DNA of 11,534 nt from Bacillota bacterium (GTDB lineage Bacteria; Bacillota; Dethiobacteria; Dethiobacterales; Dethiobacteraceae). Both the position numbers and the translations under genes were made by a program. The notes under the pieces are model-generated. The model was not told where the DNA came from, ran no database searches, and was given only the letters and a program-made list of their open reading frames with translations. Positions 5,875 through 11,534 of the stretch are shown piece after piece. Numbering within the stretch: the stretch's first letter is position 1; each line of letters opens with the position of its first letter. The DNA lies in contig JANKMV010000011.1 of assembly GCA_024650095.1 (NCBI GenBank), positions 1 to 11,534 on the forward strand, written 5' to 3'.

Positions 5875-7928
5875 TAGTCGGTGTCGGGAATGTGGTTTAG
5901 TTCGGTGAGCCAGGGGGTCGCTTCAGAGTCGCTGGGGGCGCGCCAATCTCCTCGAGGGGAGAGGGAGCCACCAGAGCCTACCTTGGGTCCATTGGGCATG
6001 GCGGAGCGTTTGAATTGACTGGTGGAGAAGAAGCGTTTGGTGAAAATTCGGAGCCAGTGTTTAATTTCGCCAATGCTATATTGATGCCTTTTATCTTCAG
6101 GAATATCGGGCCACGTGCCCACTTCTTTATTGCCCCAGGTATTATAGGCGAGGAAGGCGACCTTACTGGGGCGATAGCCGTAACGGGTGATGTAATAAAT
6201 GTTAAAGTCTTGAAGCTCATAGGGGCCGATAAAATTTTCTGTGCGTTGAGCTGGTTGGTTGTCGTTCTTATCACCAGGCACTAGTTCAGGACTAATTTCT
6301 GTGTTTAGTATGTCTAAGAGAACGTCGCGCGTTGCTTCATCAACACGGACAAGCTCTGCTTGCCAGCGCAGCAGGTATTGAATCAACGTCTTGGGAACGC
6401 TAGCATTCACGTTATAGTGTGACATATGATCGCCAACGCCATACGTCAACCAACCAAGTGCAAGCTCGCTTAAATCACCCGTGCCCAAAACGAGACCTTT
6501 ATGCAAATTAGCTAAACGGAAGAGGATGGAGGTACGTTGACCGGCTTGAACGTTTTCGTAGGTAATGTCGTATGTATTAACACCGGACGTTACAGGATGG
6601 CCAATATCTTCTAGCATTCTTTGGGAGCTTGGACGGATGTCTAGCTCCTCACCGTAGACGCCCAAAGTCCTAATTAGGCGCCAAGCGTTATCTTTTGTAC
6701 GCTTGGAAGTGGCAAAACCGGGCATGGTATAGGCACGAATATTTTTTCTCGGCCAACCCAAAAGATCCATGGCTTTAACCGCCACCATCAGTGCTTGAGT
6801 GGAATCTAGGCCACCTGATATACCAATAATAATATTTTTTATCCCCGTAAATTGTAAGCGTTTGACGAGACCGTGTACCTGAATGTTATACGTTTCATAG
6901 CATCGTTTGTCTCGGTCTTGCTCATTGGCAGGTACGTAGGGAAAGCGACCATAGTGACGTGTTAGTAAGAGGTTGTCTTCTGGTAGGCGGACTTCGCATT
7001 CAATGGTACGGAAACGACTTGTTTCGCGGCGGAGGCTACGGGCGTTTTCGGCAAACGTGTTTTGACGCATGCGTTCTTGTGAAAGTCTATCCAAATCGAG
7101 CTCGGCTAGTGTTAGACTGGGGTTTAGATCGAAGCGAGTGGATTCGGACAGTAATTGCCCATTTTCATAAATTAATGCTTGACCATCCCAAGCCATATCT
7201 GTGGTTGATTCGCCCATTCCTGCTGCAGAGTAAAGATAGGCCGCAAGGCAACGTGCTGATTGGTTGGAGAGTAGTGCCTGCCGGTAGTCTGCTTTGCCTA
7301 CCGTAATATTAGATGCCGATGGGTTAGCGATGACTGTGGCTCCCGCCAAGGCGGCAAAGCTAGACGGTGGAATGGGTACCCATAAATCTTCACAAATTTC
7401 TATGGCGAGGGTGAAATGTTCAATATTTTTTATCTTAAAAAGGATGTCCGTACCAAAGGGGATCTCCCGTTGACCACCATAGTCTACGCAATTACTGTTA
7501 GCCGTTTGAGCTGGCCGGAACTGTCGGGCTTCATAAAATTCGCGATAATTAGGTAAGTACGTTTTTGGCACAATACCAAGGATATGTCCACGATGAAGAA
7601 TCAGGGCACAGTTATAAAGGAAGGAGTCGACCACCAGGGGGGCACCAATAACTAGGATTGTGTCCAAGTCACTCGTTTCCCGCAAGAGTCGCCCTATCTC
7701 TAACTCGGTAATCTCTAACAGTGCTTGTTGCTGGAACAGGTCTTCATTGCTGTAGGCGGAGATACCCAGTTCGGGAAACAAAGTGAGTACGGCTTTTTGG
7801 GCCGCTGCTTGCTGCGCTAATGCTAAAGTGTGTGTAACATTAAAAGCTGGATCCGCCACACGGACTTGGGGGATGGCCACGGCTACACGAATAAAACCGT
7901 GTCGGTAGAGATTAAAAAAGTTATTCAT
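5874..7928 (-). CDS. nadE: Glutamine-dependent NAD+ synthetase
   Basis: Last step of NAD+ synthesis: ATP-dependent amidation of nicotinic acid adenine dinucleotide, with ammonia released from glutamine by a built-in amidase. The 684 residues fit the long two-domain form. The N-terminal nitrilase-type domain (about 12-290) has the Glu53-Lys122-Cys179 triad in [21 protein letters not shown] and EICEDLW. The C-terminal synthetase domain has the ATP-binding loop [11 protein letters not shown] (369-379), the segment [15 protein letters not shown], and the typical end [20 protein letters not shown] followed by [12 protein letters not shown]. The ATG at 7928 is preceded by AGGAGGG with suitable spacing. 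The gene lies opposite to its neighbours, between ispF and gltX. Its last 32 codons are rich in C-ending codons (19 of 32, against 9 of the first 32). Its stop codon abuts the repeat element. Confidence 0.97.
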   Translation of the reverse strand: MNNFFNLYRHGFIRVAVAIPQVRVADPAFNVTHTLALAQQAAAQKAVLTLFPELGISAYSNEDLFQQQALLEITELEIGRLLRETSDLDTILVIGAPLVVDSFLYNCALILHRGHILGIVPKTYLPNYREFYEARQFRPAQTANSNCVDYGGQREIPFGTDILFKIKNIEHFTLAIEICEDLWVPIPPSSFAALAGATVIANPSASNITVGKADYRQALLSNQSARCLAAYLYSAAGMGESTTDMAWDGQALIYENGQLLSESTRFDLNPSLTLAELDLDRLSQERMRQNTFAENARSLRRETSRFRTIECEVRLPEDNLLLTRHYGRFPYVPANEQDRDKRCYETYNIQVHGLVKRLQFTGIKNIIIGISGGLDSTQALMVAVKAMDLLGWPRKNIRAYTMPGFATSKRTKDNAWRLIRTLGVYGEELDIRPSSQRMLEDIGHPVTSGVNTYDITYENVQAGQRTSILFRLANLHKGLVLGTGDLSELALGWLTYGVGDHMSHYNVNASVPKTLIQYLLRWQAELVRVDEATRDVLLDILNTEISPELVPGDKNDNQPAQRTENFIGPYELQDFNIYYITRYGYRPSKVAFLAYNTWGNKEVGTWPDIPEDKRHQYSIGEIKHWLRIFTKRFFSTSQFKRSAMPNGPKVGSGGSLSPRGDWRAPSDSEATPWLTELNHIPDTD

Positions 7929-7969
7929 GATCTGCCCTCCTATCAGGCTTGTCCAAATAATTCCTTATC

Positions 7970-7978
7970 ATTATATCA
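7970..7978 (-). promoter_or_regulatory. Extended -10 promoter of nadE
   Basis: On the minus strand TGATATAAT (7978-7970) is a full -10 box with the TGn extension. No good -35 box lies at 17-18 bp (CAACAA). Transcription would start about 35 nt upstream of the nadE ATG. Confidence 0.5.
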
Positions 7979-7995
7979 CAATCATCCTCTGTTTG

Positions 7996-8024
7996 TTGTG
8001 TCCACTTTTTAATGATGATATAAT
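7996..8024 (+). promoter_or_regulatory. Promoter of gltX
   Basis: TATAAT at 8019-8024 is preceded by TGA, an extended -10. TTGTGT at 7996-8001 is a weak -35 box at 17 bp. The leader of about 47 nt ends in AGAAGGAGGT (8061-8070), 7 nt before the ATG. This site and the nadE promoter are mirror images (ATTATATCA and TGATATAAT) 37 bp apart. Confidence 0.6.
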
Positions 8025-8077
8025 AGGAAAAGTATAAAAAGATGTTAAAAGCATTTTTCTAGAAGGAGGTCAAAGCT

Positions 8078-9541
8078 ATGGCAGAGGTAAGAGTACGATT
8101 TGCCCCTAGTCCGACGGGGCCTTTACATATCGGAGGTGCCCGTTCCGCACTATTTAACTGGCTTTTTGCGCGTCATCACCATGGGATAATGGTGGTTAGA
8201 ATAGAAGATACCGATCTGGATCGCTCCACGCGTGCCTATGAAGAACTCATTCTTGAATCTATGCGCTGGCTTGGCATGGACTGGGATGAAGGAATCGGAG
8301 TGGGTGGTCCCAACGGCCCCTATCGTCAGCAGGAACGGTTACATCTTTACCAGCCGTTTGTCGAGCAATTGCTAGAGTCAGGACAGGCTTATCATTGCTA
8401 CTGTAGCGAAGAAGAATTGGACGCTGAGCGACAAAAGCTCACAGCACAAGGTCAAACACCGCGTTACCTGGGTAAATGCCGTAACCTATCGCAGCAGGAC
8501 CGAGAAGAAAAGTGTGCAGTAGGTCGTAAGCCAGTGGTTCGATTTCGTGTTCCGGAAGATACGCTCTTAGTTGTGGATGATATGGTGCGGGGCCGAGTGG
8601 AATTTGAAAGTGATGGTATTGGTGATTTTATTATTGTCAAATCCGATGGAATTCCCACCTATAATTTTGCTGTTGTTCTTGATGATGCTTTGATGAACAT
8701 CACCCATATCTTGCGGGGTGAGGAGCATCTTTCTAATACACCACGCCAGCTCCTGATTTATCAGGCGCTAAACTTTAAACTACCACGCTTCGCTCATATT
8801 TCGCTCATTTTGGGAGAAGATCGTTCTAAAATGAGTAAACGTCATGGCGCTACGTCTGTAGTCCAGTATCGAGACCAGGGTTATCTCCCAGAAGCACTGG
8901 TGAATTTCCTTGCCCTTTTGGGTTGGTCTCCTGAAGGGGAGAAGGAAATTTACACAGCGGAAGAGCTGGCACAGCTTTTTTCTTTAGAGCGTGTTTCTAA
9001 AAGTCCGGCCGTCTTTAATTTTGCTAAATTAAAATGGATGAATGCCCATTATATTAAGGAAGCCCCCCTGGAAGACATAACAAAACAATGTGTGCCGTAT
9101 TTACAAAAAGCGGGTCTTGTGGAGGCCAATCCTTCCCCACAACAATGGATGTGGTTGGAGCAGGTTGTGGCTACCAGTCAAGAAAAGATAGAATACTTAG
9201 CACAGGCGCCCGAGCTTTTACAAGCATTTTTTGGTGAAACGGTAATACTGGACCAAAGTGATGAGGATGCAAAGCGAGTTTTGGCACTGGAAACTTCACC
9301 TGCAGTGATTGCTGCTTTTCTAACAAAGGTGCAAGAGGTGTCTGAATGGGATGGAGATTTAGTACGTCAACTAATTAAAGAGGTTGGTAAAAACGTGGGG
9401 GTTAAGGGGAAGGCCCTATTTATGACAGTGAGAGTTGCCGTATCCGGCCAGTCACATGGTCCCGATTTAAATGCCCTGTTGGTCTTGTTAGGGCCAACGC
9501 TTGTGGCTAAGCGTTTAACCAATATGTTAGCAAGCTTGTAG
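8078..9541 (+). CDS. gltX: Glutamyl-tRNA synthetase
   Basis: Class I aminoacyl-tRNA synthetase that attaches glutamate to tRNA-Glu in the cytoplasm. In many Bacillota it also charges tRNA-Gln, which is then amidated; the sequence alone does not settle this. The 487-residue length is normal. The HIGH-type motif is PTGPLHIGGAR (HIGG at 17-20) and the KMSKS-type motif is KMSKR at 251-255. Cys107, Cys109 and Cys134 match the spacing of three zinc ligands in the E. coli enzyme; the fourth ligand position is Asn136 instead of His, with Tyr130 nearby as an alternative. The C-terminal anticodon-binding region continues to the stop. It has its own promoter, while in close relatives it directly follows ispF. 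Next downstream is the T-box unit for cysE-cysS, a common Bacillota arrangement. Confidence 0.97.
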   Translation: MAEVRVRFAPSPTGPLHIGGARSALFNWLFARHHHGIMVVRIEDTDLDRSTRAYEELILESMRWLGMDWDEGIGVGGPNGPYRQQERLHLYQPFVEQLLESGQAYHCYCSEEELDAERQKLTAQGQTPRYLGKCRNLSQQDREEKCAVGRKPVVRFRVPEDTLLVVDDMVRGRVEFESDGIGDFIIVKSDGIPTYNFAVVLDDALMNITHILRGEEHLSNTPRQLLIYQALNFKLPRFAHISLILGEDRSKMSKRHGATSVVQYRDQGYLPEALVNFLALLGWSPEGEKEIYTAEELAQLFSLERVSKSPAVFNFAKLKWMNAHYIKEAPLEDITKQCVPYLQKAGLVEANPSPQQWMWLEQVVATSQEKIEYLAQAPELLQAFFGETVILDQSDEDAKRVLALETSPAVIAAFLTKVQEVSEWDGDLVRQLIKEVGKNVGVKGKALFMTVRVAVSGQSHGPDLNALLVLLGPTLVAKRLTNMLASL

Positions 9542-9553
9542 AGTATTCCTAAG

Positions 9554-9582
9554 TTGACACACATAGGGCCGACTTTTATAAT
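9554..9582 (+). promoter_or_regulatory. Consensus promoter of the T-box-cysE-cysS unit
   Basis: TTGACA (9554-9559) and TATAAT (9577-9582) with a 17-bp spacer are an exact consensus promoter, starting 13 nt after the gltX stop. Transcription would start near 9589, at the beginning of the leader. Confidence 0.85.
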
Positions 9583-9588
9583 GTACAT

Positions 9589-9818
9589 AACTACATATCA
9601 TAGAAGTAATGAAGGGGAAAAGTAGGGTAGACGATATTGTCAGAGAGAAGCTTCTGTGGCTGAAAGAAGCTTCGGTGAAACTACCTGAAGTGCACCCTGG
9701 AGCTTATCTACGGATTGTGTCCGTAGATACGGTGTTGCCGTTATGCAAGGTGAGGGGAGCATTAGCTCAAACAGGGTGGAACCGCGGGAAACCGTCTCTG
9801 ATGAGAGACGGTTTTATT
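9589..9818 (+). promoter_or_regulatory. T-box leader, cysteine-specific
   Basis: Untranslated leader RNA that senses uncharged tRNA. The T-box sequence AGGGTGGAACCGCG at 9773-9786 is canonical and would bind the tRNA acceptor end in the antiterminator. Stem I begins around AGAGAG (9641-9646) and contains GGTGAAA (9674-9680). The specifier loop CTGAAGTGCACC places TGC, a cysteine codon, at 9691-9693, followed by A as usual. A terminator follows directly. The specifier agrees with the genes behind it (cysE and cysS), so low charged tRNA-Cys should turn on both cysteine synthesis and its charging enzyme. The 5' boundary is inferred from the promoter. The codon choice is read by eye from the conserved context, without a fold. 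Confidence 0.92.
9789..9818 (+). terminator. T-box terminator hairpin
   Basis: AAACCGTCTCT (9789-9799) pairs perfectly over 11 bp with AGAGACGGTTT (9804-9814) around the loop GATG, followed by TATT. It begins 3 nt after the T-box sequence and is exclusive with the antiterminator. The 130 bases from here to cysE hold no clear further signal. Confidence 0.9.
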
Positions 9819-9949
9819 ATACTACAAGGAAAATATATCACTTGCAATTAGTAAGCGGGGAGTATTAACAGTAGCAAAAGCACATTCTCTTATACTGTGG
9901 AGATTTATCATATTTTGTAAAATGGATTCTTTTATGGGGGTGACAGCAG

Positions 9950-10612
9950 GTGAGGATAAAAAAAGATATTAAGGCCATTTTTGAACGCGACCCGGCTGCA
10001 AAAAGTGTGATAGAGGTTGTATTGTGTTATCCTGGTCTGCATGCCCTCTGGTTTCATCGTTGTGCCCATTTTCTCTATCGACATGGTTTTGTTCTTTTGC
10101 CCCGTTTAATCTCGCAAATCAGTCGCTTTATTACTGGAATTGAGATCCATCCTGGAGCGAAAATCGGAGAGGGGTTATTTATTGACCATGGCACGGGTGT
10201 GGTAGTGGGAGAAACGACAGAGATTGGCGATAACGTTACCATTTATCAGGGGGTAACGCTAGGGGGAACAGGGAAAGAAAAAGGCAAGCGACATCCCACA
10301 ATAGGAAATAATGTGGTTGTGGGAACTGGCGCAAAAGTGTTAGGGCCCATCGTTGTGGGTGATAACGCCAAAATTGGCGCCGGTTCTGTTGTTTTAAATA
10401 ATGTTCCCACGCACACCACCGTAGTGGGAGTACCCGGGCGAGTTGTTATCTATGATGGAGAACGTGTGCCATCGGTAGATTTAAATCATGTAAATTTGCC
10501 CGATCCCGTTGCAGAGATGTTGCATTGTTTGCAAAATCAAATTGACGACCTACGCTTCCAGCAAGAAAAGTGTATTAAGGAGGGGAAAGAGTTTGACCAT
10601 TCGCGTCTTTAA
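9950..10612 (+). CDS. cysE: Serine O-acetyltransferase
   Basis: Makes O-acetylserine from serine and acetyl-CoA, the committed step of cysteine synthesis, in the cytoplasm. The 220-residue length is close to the B. subtilis enzyme. An N-terminal helical region (1-60, with [20 protein letters not shown]) precedes a left-handed beta-helix of hexapeptide repeats (about 64-165, [18 protein letters not shown] onward). The catalytic pair Asp79-His80 and the second active-site His115 (GKRHPTIG) are present, as is GVTLGGTG. The C-terminal tail (about 170-220) is hydrophilic. The GTG at 9950 is used, with GGGGGTGA 6 nt upstream. It is controlled by the T-box leader and overlaps cysS by 20 nt. Confidence 0.96.
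   Translation: MRIKKDIKAIFERDPAAKSVIEVVLCYPGLHALWFHRCAHFLYRHGFVLLPRLISQISRFITGIEIHPGAKIGEGLFIDHGTGVVVGETTEIGDNVTIYQGVTLGGTGKEKGKRHPTIGNNVVVGTGAKVLGPIVVGDNAKIGAGSVVLNNVPTHTTVVGVPGRVVIYDGERVPSVDLNHVNLPDPVAEMLHCLQNQIDDLRFQQEKCIKEGKEFDHSRL
10578..10583 (+). promoter_or_regulatory. Ribosome binding site deciding the cysS TTG start
   Basis: AGGAGG lies 9 nt before the TTG at 10593, inside the end of cysE. The protein beginning there ([13 protein letters not shown]) aligns with the usual CysS N-terminus, so the TTG start and the 20-nt overlap with cysE are well supported. Confidence 0.8.
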
Positions 10613-11534
10613 CACAGTTACACGTAAAAAAGAAGATTTTGTGCCCGTCAACGGTAACAAAGTAGGAATTTATGCCTGTGGCCCAACCGTTTACGATTAC
10701 TTCCATATTGGCAATGCACGCATTTTTATTGTTTTTGATGTGATACGTCGTTATTTACGCTGGCGGGGTTTTGATGTTACTTTCGTGCAAAATTTTACAG
10801 ATATCGATGATAAAATGATAAAGCGTGCCCATGAAATGGGCATTACAGTTACCCAATTAGCAGAGCGCTACATTCAAGCTTATTTTGAAGATGTGGAAGC
10901 TCTGGGGGTTGAGCCAGCAGATGTACATCCTCGTGCCACGGAACATATTACGGAAATGATTACATTAATTCAATCGTTGATAGCTAAGGGTATGGCGTAT
11001 CACGTCGAAGGTGATGTTTATTTCCATACCCCAGCCTTCGTCCAGTATGGAGAACTCTCACAACAACCATTAGCTGATTTGGTTGATGGAGCAAGGGTGG
11101 AAATTGATGAACGCAAAAAGCATCTATTAGATTTTGTTTTATGGAAAAAACAAAAACCCGGTGAACCTGCTTGGGAAAGTCCCTGGGGTAAAGGTCGTCC
11201 GGGGTGGCATATTGAGTGCTCGGTGATGTCCATGAAATATTTAGGTGAAACATTAGATATTCATGCCGGAGGACCCGACCTTATCTTTCCTCATCATGAG
11301 AATGAAAAGGCACAAAGTGAAGGCTTCACGGGCAAACCATTTGTAAAGTATTGGCTGCATGCGGGGTATCTAAATATAAATCAACAAAAAATGTCCAAAT
11401 CAACGGGAAACTTCATGACAGTACGTGATATCCGTCAAACTATAGATCCAAAGGTGATCCGTTTCTTTATGTTGTCTGCTCATTATCGCAACCCCATTAA
11501 CTATTCCTTGGATTTGTTGCAGCAGGCACAAAGT
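10593..11534 (+). CDS. cysS: Cysteinyl-tRNA synthetase, 3' end outside window
   Basis: Class I synthetase that charges tRNA-Cys with cysteine. The first 314 codons are present, about two thirds of the usual 465-480 residues; the anticodon-binding end lies beyond the window. Cys29 (YACGPTVYD) is the first zinc ligand. The HIGH-type motif is HIGN at 38-41. [12 protein letters not shown] is the typical segment after it. GWHIECS and FPHHENE carry the remaining zinc-binding Cys and His residues, and KMSKS is at 266-270 (followed by TGNF). The start is TTG at 10593, overlapping cysE by 20 nt, so translation is probably coupled. It is the last visible gene of the T-box-controlled unit. Confidence 0.96.
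   Translation, partial: MTIRVFNTVTRKKEDFVPVNGNKVGIYACGPTVYDYFHIGNARIFIVFDVIRRYLRWRGFDVTFVQNFTDIDDKMIKRAHEMGITVTQLAERYIQAYFEDVEALGVEPADVHPRATEHITEMITLIQSLIAKGMAYHVEGDVYFHTPAFVQYGELSQQPLADLVDGARVEIDERKKHLLDFVLWKKQKPGEPAWESPWGKGRPGWHIECSVMSMKYLGETLDIHAGGPDLIFPHHENEKAQSEGFTGKPFVKYWLHAGYLNINQQKMSKSTGNFMTVRDIRQTIDPKVIRFFMLSAHYRNPINYSLDLLQQAQS

Noticed and set aside
6015..6284. Open frames inside nadE on both strands
   Set aside because: Shadows of a gene whose motifs are complete in its own frame; no independent start signals.
9609..9851. 80-codon open frame after gltX on the plus strand
   Set aside because: It lies entirely across the T-box leader and terminator; its sequence is explained by RNA structure and resembles no protein.
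9819..9949. Possible second promoter (TATACT near 9891) between the T-box terminator and cysE
   Set aside because: No -35 box at usable spacing (about 20 bp to TTAACA), so a T-box bypass promoter cannot be supported.

Overview
The window looks like chromosomal DNA of a low-to-moderate-GC member of the Bacillota (Clostridia or Negativicutes type; the sequence does not decide which). The evidence is the gene order carD, yacL-type PIN/TRAM gene, ispD, ispF, gltX, cysE, cysS, which is a Bacillota neighbourhood, together with a T-box leader, strong sigma-A promoters, AGGAGG-type ribosome binding sites and frequent GTG/TTG starts. No tRNA, rRNA, CRISPR array or transposase gene was seen.

Left part (1-3060). 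A solute-binding lipoprotein gene runs off the left edge on the minus strand. Its domain order is abnormal: the C-terminal half of a family 3 binding domain comes before the N-terminal half. It is divergent from an IclR-family regulator that has a near-consensus promoter and a perfect 15-bp palindrome just downstream. Next is a small cysteine-rich protein of unknown role on the minus strand, with a faint MazG-like C-terminal helix, divergent from carD. carD has two tandem promoters and a clear terminator.

Middle part (3060-5875). A largely empty gap leads to a promoter and a tight operon: PIN/TRAM membrane protein, ispD (1-nt overlap) and ispF (1-nt gap). ispD and ispF encode two steps of the MEP isoprenoid pathway. 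ispF ends inside a 213-bp element bounded by 28-bp inverted repeats with one mismatch. The element also carries a perfect 15-bp hairpin that looks like a bidirectional terminator. The convergent gene nadE ends exactly at the element's other edge.

Right part (5874-11534). nadE (glutamine-dependent NAD+ synthetase) lies on the minus strand between ispF and gltX, which are adjacent in relatives such as Bacillus subtilis. nadE and gltX (glutamyl-tRNA synthetase) diverge from a short region with mirrored extended -10 promoters. After gltX a consensus promoter drives a T-box leader with a TGC (Cys) specifier, then cysE (serine acetyltransferase) and cysS (cysteinyl-tRNA synthetase, cut by the right edge). 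The T-box should couple cysteine synthesis and cysteine charging to uncharged tRNA-Cys.

Most genes are ordinary housekeeping genes. The points most worth a second look are the rearranged binding protein at the left edge, and the inverted-repeat element between ispF and nadE with the matching codon-usage shift in both flanking gene ends.
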